A stretch of 64,000 nt of DNA from Anaeramoeba ignava (taxonomy: Eukaryota > Metamonada > Anaeramoebidae), in the NCBI GenBank assembly GCA_028826165.1, contig JAPDFW010000059.1:633001-697000 (forward strand), in the 5' to 3' direction. The stretch's first letter is position 1. Each line of letters opens with the position of its first letter. A program made the translations under genes and the position numbers. Positions 9,465 through 20,300 of this stretch are shown in pieces. The notes under the pieces were generated by a model. The model searched no databases, was not told the origin of the DNA, and saw only the letters and a program-made list of their open reading frames with translations.

Positions 9465-12119
9465 TCAAAAGTTTGCGAATAATTTCAATGATTTTTTCAG
9501 AACAAATAATTTTTCAAAAAGAAATTGTTTTTGTGTATAAATATCAGAAATATGAACTGCTAAAACACCAGCTACTTTTTCTTTTTCTTTATATTGTTGT
9601 TTTGTTACATCTTGATCAACTAAATCATAAATTTCATCGAATGATTCTTGTTCCAAAAAACCACGATAATTTGAATTAAAATTTTGTCCAAAATTTAATC
9701 CTTTTTGGGAAATTGGAGCAACTTTCTTTTTCAAAAAATTCATTTTTTGTTTTTGGTTTTGTTTTTGTTTTCCTTTTCCTCCCATTTTAGATAATTGATT
9801 TATAATTGATGAACTAGACTTTCTTTTTGATTGAGGTTCTTGGATTTCTGTATTTGGATTTTTTGAAAATGAATTAATTTCTATTAAATCACCAACAAAT
9901 TCAGAAAATTTATAATTTTTTGGAACATAAAGAGTTATGCATAAATAGTTAATAGGAAGATCAAATATTGGAGTTGAAATGAATAATTTCCCTGATTTTT
10001 TAAGTGGTGATTGATGATGTTTGATAAAAACAAATTCAATATCAAAAGGAGGTTGATCTGGATTTGAAGAATCTGATTTTTTCAATGGAACCAAAATTAA
10101 AGAATTTTTATCTATTGCTGGTTTGACAGATTTTCCATCAACTAAAGTTGACCACAATTCACAATCACTTGATTTGGAATCTTCATCTTCATCTTCATCA
10201 TTTTCTTTTTCTTTTTCTGATGTTTTTTCTTCCATCAACACTCTTAAGAATTGGTTTTGAGTGTTTCTTACTTTGAGTTTGCAAGTATAAAGAACTTCTC
10301 CATTTTCTGAATATAATACTTTAATGTGTGCGGTTTCAATAATAGATATTAATACTTTTGCATCTTTGTGTTTTGTAACTTTGAGAACAATATCAAATTC
10401 AGGAATTAAAAATTTATAAGCATAAAGAAGTGAACCTCCTCTTGAAAATTGATAAAATTTATCATAAATTTCATATGTACTAATTTTAATAAGATTGGTA
10501 ATTTCGCATTCATTAATTTCCACATTTGTTCTTGCTTCAACAGCAACAAATCCTGTTTCTCTATTAATTTTACCCATACATTCAAAAACAGGTAAAACTA
10601 CATCACAACTTGTAGATTTCATTTCCAATTCAGTTTCCAAAATGAGGTGGTAATTGTTTTCAACAGAACATTCAAGCCAAATTTTGAGTATTTGTTTTTT
10701 TTGGATAATATTTTCATCATTTTCATCATTTTCAATATTTTCATTATTTTCATTATTTTCATTATTTTCATTATTTTCATCATTTTCATCATTTTCATTA
10801 TTTTCATTATTTTCATTATTTTCATTATTTTCATCATTTTCATCATTTTCATCATTTTCATCATTTTCATCATTTTCATCTTCTTCTTTTCTTGAGGAAA
10901 CTTCCCATTTTTTAATTGAATGTCCTTTCAAATTTAAAATCTTAAACTTAGGTTTACTTCCTATATTTGGAATAGCAATCTCTAAATAAGATTTAGCTCC
11001 ATTACTAATTTCATAATTAAATTCAGCAATCGTTAAAACAACTCCTTCTCCAATGGAATGCAATACATTCTGTTCAACATTCGTAATCATTTCTTTTTTT
11101 TCTTCCTTTTCTTCTCCTTCTTTTTTTTCTTCTTCAATTTTATTTTCTTGATCTGATTCTGATTCTGATTCTGATTCTGATTCTGAAAATTCCATTTTTT
11201 GAGGTTCAATCCAAGAAATTGAAAGCTTATTTTGGGAGAGAAAATTTGATTTCAAAGTTGTTAAACCTTTGCCTTCAATTTTATTATCCACATTTTCCAT
11301 TTCTTTTTTCTCTTCCCATCTTTGATTTGAATTATCAATAGCTTCAGAACAAAATACCTTCACTTTTTGATCACTGGGGATTGAATAAATTAATTCATTT
11401 TTGATTGAAATGGGGATTCTAAAATTTAATTCTTTCCCTCTTTCTGTTGAATAAGGAACAAGATATTCAATTCCAACTTCAAAATTACCAGCTTGATTTG
11501 TAATGAAATTATAAGAACTCTCACCAACTTCAATATTTGAAAATCCTTGTTGTTCTTCTTTTGAAACTAATTGCTTTCCATTCTCAAGAAGTTGAATATC
11601 AGATTCTACAATCGAAATATTCTTATCAAATAAAGGAATTGTAATAAATCCATTTATTGGAACTTTCAAAACTGAAATATAAATAGTTGAATTGAATAAA
11701 GAATGTTTTTTGTAAGCCAATCCATTATAAACAGCATTATAAACAATAAATTTTAATTGAGGATTAGAATTTTTCATTTGAGAAAGAATTTTAAGTAAAT
11801 TTCTTGTTGTCAATTTGACGTTTGATTTCCATTTATCATTAATTATTGTTTTTGATTTTTCTGTAAGAATTTTGATAATACTAAACGGGATATCAAGTGG
11901 TCGAGGTGTAAATGATAAATAATTACTTGATTTTTCTGATTTTTCTAATTCTTCTAATTCTCTAAGAAGCTCATCATCATCAAAATTATCAATAATTTCA
12001 TCACACATATCAGTAAGGTTATTATATAAAACGTCTTCAATTTGATCCATTTCTACCATTTCATCCATAACATCATCACACATATCAGTTAATTGATCAG
12101 TATTAAAATTAAAACTCAT
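9465..12119 (-). CDS. unrecognised 884-residue beta-rich protein with acidic repeats
   Basis: A single uninterrupted exon whose family I do not recognise. Residues 1-70 are acidic and helical with a repeated TDMCD(D/E) motif. Residues about 75-280 look like beta-strand domains (FITIPLFDKNISIVESDIQ; ELNFRIPISIKNELIYSIP). The middle holds a Ser-Glu run (plus strand 11152-11185) and a long run of Asp/Glu/Asn triplets (plus strand 10715-10880). Residues about 490-760 form further beta-rich domains, including LWSTLVDGKSVKPAIDKN and PFDIEFVFIKHHQSPLKKSG. The C-terminus is Lys/Gln-rich and then helical. No signal peptide or transmembrane segment is visible. It may be a scaffold with immunoglobulin-like or similar sandwich domains, which is inference. 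Confidence 0.75.
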   Translation of the reverse strand: MSFNFNTDQLTDMCDDVMDEMVEMDQIEDVLYNNLTDMCDEIIDNFDDDELLRELEELEKSEKSSNYLSFTPRPLDIPFSIIKILTEKSKTIINDKWKSNVKLTTRNLLKILSQMKNSNPQLKFIVYNAVYNGLAYKKHSLFNSTIYISVLKVPINGFITIPLFDKNISIVESDIQLLENGKQLVSKEEQQGFSNIEVGESSYNFITNQAGNFEVGIEYLVPYSTERGKELNFRIPISIKNELIYSIPSDQKVKVFCSEAIDNSNQRWEEKKEMENVDNKIEGKGLTTLKSNFLSQNKLSISWIEPQKMEFSESESESESESDQENKIEEEKKEGEEKEEKKEMITNVEQNVLHSIGEGVVLTIAEFNYEISNGAKSYLEIAIPNIGSKPKFKILNLKGHSIKKWEVSSRKEEDENDENDENDENDENDENNENNENNENNENDENDENNENNENNENNENIENDENDENIIQKKQILKIWLECSVENNYHLILETELEMKSTSCDVVLPVFECMGKINRETGFVAVEARTNVEINECEITNLIKISTYEIYDKFYQFSRGGSLLYAYKFLIPEFDIVLKVTKHKDAKVLISIIETAHIKVLYSENGEVLYTCKLKVRNTQNQFLRVLMEEKTSEKEKENDEDEDEDSKSSDCELWSTLVDGKSVKPAIDKNSLILVPLKKSDSSNPDQPPFDIEFVFIKHHQSPLKKSGKLFISTPIFDLPINYLCITLYVPKNYKFSEFVGDLIEINSFSKNPNTEIQEPQSKRKSSSSIINQLSKMGGKGKQKQNQKQKMNFLKKKVAPISQKGLNFGQNFNSNYRGFLEQESFDEIYDLVDQDVTKQQYKEKEKVAGVLAVHISDIYTQKQFLFEKLFVLKKSLKLFANF
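10715..10880 (-). repeat. coding (Asp/Asn-Glu-Asn) trinucleotide repeat
   Basis: Plus-strand 9-bp units of the ATTTTCATC/ATTTTCATT type encode DEN and NEN tripeptides on the minus strand, within the 884-residue protein. About 18 units are present. All are multiples of three, so the frame is kept. Confidence 0.85.
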
Positions 12120-12197
12120 TTTTTTTTAATAATAATAATTCCAAAAAATAAAATAAAAAAATGAAAAAAATGAAATTTTATTTTTTAAAAAAAATTC

Positions 12198-14147
12198 TCA
12201 TAAATTTTTCATTTTATTTTTTCGAATTTTGGATAATTTTTTGTTGAAATAATCAAGTGAATAAATTTGGAAATATTCACTAATATTATTATTCATTTCT
12301 TCAATAACTTCAAATGGTAAATCATTTTCTAATTCATCAAAATAAAGATAATGAATAAAAGCTTGGATTGTTTCAAATTTCCGATTAGAATAATCATGAA
12401 CTTGATTTGAATCATCTTTAACATGAAGAAACATTCCTCTAAATAATTGACTTCTTGCAGCAATAATAATTTTATGAGTTTTGATTGGTTTACCTTCTGC
12501 AATTATTGAAAAATCCTTTGTTTGATCTTGAGTAAATAATTTTTGAAGATCTCTTTTCAATCCAGAACAAAATGATTTGGATTCAATCACTTTTTCTTCA
12601 AGTCCAAGTTTCTTTAAAATTTGAAGTGATTTATTTTCCAATTTTCCCCAATAAATCCATTGGAGAATCGAATCAACATCTTCTTTGGGATGAATTTTTA
12701 GAATAGTCTTTAAATTTCCAATTAATTCAAATCCAATTCGAAGTTGCAAAATTAAAGAATGCACAACTTTTTTCCCTTGTTTATATTCAATTTCATCATC
12801 ACAAAATTCTTCTCTTTCCAGTAACATTGCAAATTCAGAACTGAGTGATGTATTATTTCGAGAAAAAACAAACGAATTCAATGGTCCACAATGAACCACA
12901 AGTTCGTTTTGTTTGTCCAATCCTCTAATTTCCAATTTAGTCGGAATTGTTACCATACTGTTCTGAATTCCGAGTTGGCCATATCTATTTGAGCCCCACA
13001 CATAAATTTCATTCGCTTCATTCAAAGCAATGGTATGTACTCTTCCGCAAGAAATTTGCTTAATATTTTCATTTTTTAAAGTCGGAATTTTTTGGAACAT
13101 ACAAATATCTTTTGATAATCCAATTCCATTTTCAAAAGAACCAGTTGAATAAACTCTTCCAATCCCTTTTTCATTAGCTAGTAAAACTGAAAAATAGTAT
13201 CCACATTGGATATCTATCACTTCATCCACTTCTTGGGGAAGAGAAACTAATGTAGGTGAGTTTGTTGTTTGGAAATCATTTACTCCAAGTTGCCCATATG
13301 TATTTAATCCTGCTCCATATAATTTGTTATCCTTTGAAACAAAGAAATATCGATAAACTTGATTTCCTGAAAAAATTTTTTTGACATTTTTGGAAATTGT
13401 TTTCCATCTTAATTTATTTTGTTCTTGAACTGAAAAAGTGGAAGGCAAAAAAAATTGGAAAACGGATTGGACTGAAAAGTAAAAAAAAAATTTTTTTAAA
13501 AACAAACAAACAAACAAACAAACAAGTATTTGTTTTGATTATTCTTACGATTATCATCAATAGATTCAAAATTTTGAAATCCAAAAGAATAAAGAGCACC
13601 TTCTTCAATTAAAACAAAATATTGATCAGCTCCACAAGCAATATCAATAACATTCTCCTTAATAAAGGAATCAATGATTTGAGGATATAAATATTTTGCA
13701 TTTTCTTTTGTTAATAAATCTTTTCCCCAAAAATAAACATTTCCATCTTCAGATAATCCTAAAAAAATTAATTCTCCAGCACTTATTTTTGAGAAGTTGA
13801 TTTTCTTCTTTTTTTGTTGAGATTTTGATTCATCTTGTGAATTTATTTCTTTTGGAAAATTTCCAAAAATACAAAATTCTTTATTAGAACCAATTAAAGT
13901 TGTTTCTGTTTTACAAGAACTAATATAATTTACAAATCCATCATCAAAAACAGAAAAAGGTTGAGGTTTTTTAATTTGATTTAGATTTGAAACAAATGGA
14001 AGTTGTTTATATTGATTATCTCTATTAAATTTTTGAATTTTGATTATTTTTTTATATTTTGTTTGTTTGTTCCAATAAAAGAATAAAAATAAATAAATAA
14101 ATAAATAAATTTATAAAAACTAACCCCCAAGTAAAATTATTATTCAT
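12198..14147 (-). CDS. RCC1-repeat plus BTB-domain protein, three exons
   Basis: Exons by phase are 14147-14125, 14021-13549 and 13471-12198, giving 589 residues. The N-terminal two thirds are RCC1 blades: FTWGDNQYKQL is completed only after splicing exon 1 to exon 2, followed by GAGLNTYGQLGVND, CGYYFSVLLA and VWGSNRYGQLGI. A linker with VVHCGPLNSF leads into BTB modules (LLEREEFCDDEI and, further on, DFSIIAEGKPIKTHKIIIAARSQLFRGMF). Such proteins are usually cullin-3 adaptors or signalling scaffolds. The gene shares the same linker and double-BTB layout as the three tandem copies at 35662-40700, but is diverged and intact. The second intron starts GTAAGA and ends TTTTCAG. Confidence 0.85.
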
Positions 14148-14395
14148 TTTATTTTTAAAAAGATTAGAAAATAAACTAAATAACTAATAAATTAATTAAT
14201 TTAAAAAAAAAATGTCAAAATGAAAAATGAAAAAAATGAAAAAATGAAAAAAATGAAATTTCATCATTAAGTGGAAAAGGAGAAAAAGAAAAAAAAGAAG
14301 AAAAGAAGAAAAGAAGAAAAATTATTTTTTCATTTTTTCTTCTTCATTTTTTTCCTTTTTTTCCTTTTTTTTTTTTAAATCAATTTAATTAATTA
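14148..14395. promoter_or_regulatory. divergent spacer between RCC1-BTB and RNF213-like genes
   Basis: The 248-bp spacer contains AAAAATGAAAAA runs at 14218-14262, sense-oriented for the minus gene. It also has TTTTTCATTTTTTC runs at 14328-14352, sense-oriented for the plus gene. The inverted arrangement of the same motif toward both starts suggests two adjacent 5' regions. Confidence 0.45.
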
Positions 14396-17378
14396 ATGAA
14401 TCAAAAGTATTATTTTTTTTTCTATCCTGGAAAGAATGAAACTTCAAATGATATAAGTTTTTTTATTATAAATGATCCAAAACATTCAAAAGAATTAAAT
14501 TTATTAGAAAATGAAAATGAAAATGAAAATGAAAATGAAAATAAAAATGAAAATGAAAATAAAATTTCAACATTTATTTATGTTTTTGAAGATAAAGATG
14601 AAAATATTCAACAAATTGGTTCAATAAAAATTTCAATTTTTTATCAGAAAACAGGAAAGAATATCAGTTCTAATTTAAAATTTGAACCTAATAATTATTT
14701 CTATTTTATAATAAGTGATACTTTAAAAGAAAAAGATCATACTCAAATTGGAATTTTTTTTCTTCACAAAATTTTTGGTGAATTTATTATTCAAAATGAT
14801 ACTCAAAATTCTTCTAAATTTTTTCAAGTTCTAAAAGCAATTAAATCTCTTGAAAAATTAGAAATTTTTCAAAATGAATTTCCATTAATTATTTCAAAAT
14901 ATTTGAGAATGATTTTTAAAAATCAAATTCAAAATCAAATTGAAATTGAAAATCAAAATGAAAATCAAAATCAAAATCAAAATCAAAATCAAAATCAAAA
15001 TCAAAATCAAAATCAAAATCAAAATCAAATTGAAAATTGAAAATCAAAATCAAAATCAAAATCAAAATCAAAATGAAAATCAAAATGAAAATCAAAATCA
15101 AAATCAAAATCAAAATCAAAATCAAAATCAAAATCAAAATCAAAATCAAAATCAAAATCAAAATCAAAATGAAAATGAAAATGAAAATGAAAATCAAAAT
15201 GAAATTGAAAATCAAATTGAAAATCAAATTGAAATTTATGATAATTACTTTGATTCAAATGAAAATGAAACTAATATTGAACTATTCATGGTTTATCGAA
15301 TTATATTAACTAAATATCGCCAAGAGTTTAATGAATATTTTATTCATTTTTTGAATGATAAAAAATCAACTCTCTTTCATTTATTAGAAATATTCCAAAG
15401 TAATTGCGAAAATTATCAATCTGAAGTTAAAGAATTTCAAGAAATTATCATTAAATTATTCGATAGTAATAGAGAGAATTCTATTAATATAATTATAAAT
15501 TTATTAGTTTCCTTATTTATCGAAGATTTTGTAATAAAAGAAAAGAAGGAATATCTAAATAATAACAACAAAATAGAATTATATAAAACATTTCATAAAT
15601 TAAATTTTGAAGAAGAGAAAGAGGATGATATTTTTAATAGAAATAAATTTTTGGATACATCATATTATCCTTATCTTAGGGGGTTATTATCTATGATTTT
15701 CGAAAAATTTACAAAACTAAATAATAATCTACTGGATATTTTCCTTAAAGATAAACTATACATTTTAATTTTGATGATGATTCAACAAATTGGCAAATTT
15801 GGATTAGAAAAATGTTTCCAAGGTTATCTACAAATTTATGAAAAAATCCATCAAAATACAAATCAAAATGATGAAAATGATAATGATATTGATATTGATA
15901 TTGATATTGATATTGAAAATGAAAATGAAAATGATATTGAAATAAATGAAAATGAAAATGAAAATGATATTGAAATAAATGAAAATGATTCTTATACTGA
16001 TAGTGATACTGATTATGATACCGATAGTGATATGGAAAATCAAAATAATGAAAATAATAATAATAATGAAAATGAAAATGAAAATGAAAATGATAATGAA
16101 AATAATGAAAATAATGAAAATAATGAAAATGATAATAGTGATGATAATGATAGTGATACTGATACTGATTATGATACCGATAGTGATATGGAAAATCAAA
16201 ATAATCAAAATAATGAAAATAATGAAAATGATAATGAAAATGAAAATGAAAATAATGAAAATGATAATAAAAATGAAAATGAAAATGATATTGAAATAAA
16301 TGAAAATGATTCTTATACTGATAGTGATACTGATACTGATACTGATACTGATAGTGATATGGAAAATCAAAATAATGAAAATAATAATAATAATGAAAAT
16401 GATAATGAAAATGATAATGAAAATGAAAATGAAAATGATAATAATAATGAAAATGAAAATGATAATGAAAATAATGAAAATAATGAAAATAATGAAAATG
16501 ATAATATTGATGATAATGATAGTGATACTGATAATAGTGATACTGATACTGATTATGATACCGATAGTGATATGGAAAATCAAAATAATGAAAATAATGA
16601 AAATAATAATAAAAATGAAAATAATAATGAAAATAATAATGAAAATAATCAAGATGAAGATGATAATAATGATAATAATGATAATAATAATAATAATGAT
16701 GATAATGATAATAGTGATGATAATGATGATAATGATAATAGTGATGATAATGATAATAATAATAATAATGATAATAATAATCAAAATAATCAAAATAACC
16801 AAAATAATCAAAATAACCAAAATAATCAAAATAATAATGAAAATAATCAAGATGATAATGATGATAATGATAATAGTGATAATAATGATAATAATGATAA
16901 TAATGATAATAATAAAAATGAAAATAATAATGATAATCAAGATGATAATGATAATAATAATAATAATAATAATAATGATAATAATGATAATAGTAATAAT
17001 AATGATAATCAAGATGATAATGATAATAATAATAATAATAATAATAATGATAATAATGATAATAGTAATAATAATGATAATAATGAAGATAATAATAATA
17101 ATGATAATAATGATAATAATGACAATAGTGATAATAATGACAATAGTGATGATAATGATAATAATGACAATAATCATAAAAATGAAAATAATGAAAATAA
17201 TAATGATAATAATGATAATAATCAAAATAATAATAATGAAAATCAAAATCAAAATAATCAAGATGAAGATGATAATAATGATAATAATGATAATAATGAT
17301 AATAGTGATGATAATGATAATAGTGATGATAATGATAATAATGATGATAATGATAATGATAATAATGATAATAAATAA
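14396..17378 (+). CDS. RNF213-like N-terminal region with low-complexity insertions (segment 1)
   Basis: Begins MNQKYYFFFYPGKNE at an ATG preceded by T-rich CATTTT motifs. A beta-rich start carries a Glu-Asn run. Residues to about 180 are unique sequence; then comes a Gln-Asn array (14930-15237) in which the frame changes near 15028-15040. Unique helical sequence follows at 15240-15840 (LFMVYRIILTKYRQEFNEYF), resembling the RNF213 N-terminal stalk only in general character. From 15840 an Asp/Asn/Glu/Ser-rich tail of about 515 residues runs to 17378, where the frame changes again. The segment is placed with RNF213 because the frames that follow continue without a new start, spacer or poly-T leader. 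Confidence 0.6.
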
Positions 17379-20300
17379 AAAATAATGATAATAAAAATCA
17401 AAATCAAAATAATCAAAACATTCGAAATTATGATCAAATAATTGATCCAGTATATAAAAAACAAACCATAATAGATCTTACTAATTATGATAACAATCAA
17501 CATAAAAAGAAAAAAAATATTTTTGTTAATATTGGAAAAAAAATAATCAAACCTTTTTCATATATCTACAAAAAAATTATGAAACTTATCAAAAAATCAA
17601 ACTCTGAGGATAGTAATCAAAATGAACAACATTCAGATTTACATAGCATTTATTATTCAATTAATTACATAGAACAATATCAAATTATTATTAAGGAAAT
17701 ATCAAATTCAGAATCTAATTTTGGGAATAATAAAAACAAAGATTTCTTAAATTTCAATGATTATTTAAAATTCAAAGAAAATGCAAAAAAAATAATGCAA
17801 AAAACTATTGAAAATGAATTTTTTAATGAAAAAGATGATTGGCTCAAAGTATTCAGTTCATCTTCTCTAGAACCCATTTCAATTCTTTCAGATTTTATAA
17901 TTCGAAATCTATTAAAACAATTTCTCTCAATTCCCAAAAAAATTCCTTTATGGGAAAAATTAATTAAAACAATCCCAAATAATTTAGAAGAAGCTTTCCA
18001 ATTTTTAAATTAGAAAACTCAGAAATCTTAAAATGCTGTTTATTATTTACATGGATCAGCAAATTGAAAGAAAAAAAAGACAATTCAATTCAAAAATTTG
18101 AATTTCTAAAAGAAATTGATCAATATTATAACCAAATATTAACATTCTTGAAAAAAGAAACAAAATTAATCAGCTTTATTGATTTGAAGTTGTTAATTAA
18201 AAAAAAAATTTTATTATTGGGGGAATGCAAATCTCTTTATCAAGAAACGGAAGTATTTTACCAAACAATATTTAAGGATTTGAATGACAAGAAAAAAAAA
18301 CTTATAGAATTAAAAAAGAGTGGAAAACTAAACCATGATGATCAATCAAATGTTGAAAAAGCAATTTCGGATTATGAAAATACTTTAATACCAATTCAGG
18401 AACTCGAACAGTCTTTAATTTTTTTAGAAACACTCATTAATTCAATTAATAAAGAAAAGATTATTTTTAATCCTATAAATCTATCAAAAAGCATTTCGCA
18501 AGTAAATCCATCTAAAGATAAAACAGAATTACCAGATGGTTATTTGGAAAGGAATATGGCAAATTCTATGTTTGTTTCAACTAAAAATCCTCGGAAAGAA
18601 AAACCAAATTTGCAAAGATACAAAGATCTAGAGAATTTCCAGAAAAGATTCAACGCAACTCTATCTTTAATTCCAAATTTTCTTTCTCATTTTCATTTTC
18701 AAAATGAATATTACATCAAGTTCTTTAATCCAATTTGGCAGAAAAAAAGATTAAAAAATGAATTGAAAGAACTCGATAATATTCTCAAACAAGTAGAAAA
18801 TTTACACGAAAAATTACATTTTTCAAATAAAAAGAATTTGCTTTTATTTATTCAGATAATTGATATTTTCCAAAATTTCAAAAATGATAACCATTTCGAT
18901 AGTTTTCTCAACTCTTCAAACGATATCAATAAAATTGCACAAATTTTATCAGAAATCAGAGAAAGAATGAGAAAATACATTTATCATGAAAAACCATTTG
19001 CTTCTTTCACTGAACTGATTGATCTTATCAACAAAATAGAACAAAATCAAAAACCATCTATTGAGCAACTTATTTTACAAAAAAAATTAATTCCCGTTCT
19101 TCCAGCAATCAAAGAATCACTCAAATCAAAACTCATTTCTATTCATCAAGCATTAGAGAAATTATCTCATTTTTTTGGAAATCAACAATCTACCTTAATA
19201 TTCGATTATTCATTTTCAATTAAAGAAGTATTTTTATCTGAAATAGAAGGAATAAGAGCATTCTCATTGTATGATTTTTTCCAGATTAACATTATTTGCA
19301 ATAACACCGATTTCCAAAATGACCAAAACTTTTTAAATAAATCAGGAAATATTCAGAAATTTATCGTCGATTTCCCTCAAATATTTCGATTTATTGATAA
19401 AATTTCGCTCCTTTGTAGAGAATTGAAGAAATGGTTTTATGTTGATTTCCAACAAAATTATCAAATTAAAATTCAATCTTCTTCATCATTAACCTCTAAC
19501 AAATTACTTAAAAAATTAGCACAAGTTGAAAAGGAACTTTCTGAAAAATTGTCCAAATGGATAAGCCAAATGAACAATATTCGTCAAAAATACTTTTCAA
19601 TTGCTATATTTTCTCAAAAACAAATTTCTTATATTCTCAATTACATCTTACTCAAAAAAGAAAAAGAAAAAGAAAAAGAAAAAGAAAAAGAAAAATTTCT
19701 TGCTCTTCTTTCTTCTTTTAATCCAAAAATATCTGAACAGGATATTGATAAATTACAAAATATATTTTTATCAAAAGAAAGAGACTCAACTAATTTGGAA
19801 AAATTTGCTCAAAATTTAATTGATATTGAAGATTCAATTAGGAAAAGAATAATCAAAATACAAATAGAGGATGAAGATCAAGCACTGAATACATTTTTGG
19901 ATTCAGGAAATCAAAATCTTGTTTTCTTCTATCAATTACAATATAAAACACAAGTTTATGAAATTGCAACAAGTTTTTATTTTGCATATTGCAAGCATTT
20001 CCCATTAAAAGAAAATGTTTTGATTTGTGATTCTAACACAAAACAGGAGCATATTGAGAATTTCTTTGCTGTTTATCAAATATACAATCAAAATTGCGAT
20101 AAAATTGGAAAAGATCATTTGTTCACAATTTTTCATGCTCAAAAATTATCTAAAGAACTTTCTAATTTCCTATCTGAAAAGATACAATCAGTCAAATTCA
20201 AAACATATATCCCGCTGATAATTTTCTTTTACAAAAGAAATATTTATTCTTTTGATATAATAAATGATTTTTCTTTGGATTTGATTTTGCAAAACATTTC

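Noticed and set aside
15828-17261. 477-residue minus-strand poly-Ile frame resembling membrane protein
   Set aside because: Antisense of the Asp/Asn repeat; triplet composition alone keeps it open.
15038-18013. Programmed ribosomal frameshifting at stop codons (Euplotes-like) to explain the RNF213-like breaks
   Set aside because: Some breaks occur away from stop codons, shifts are in different directions, and all are in homopolymers or repeats; base error is simpler.
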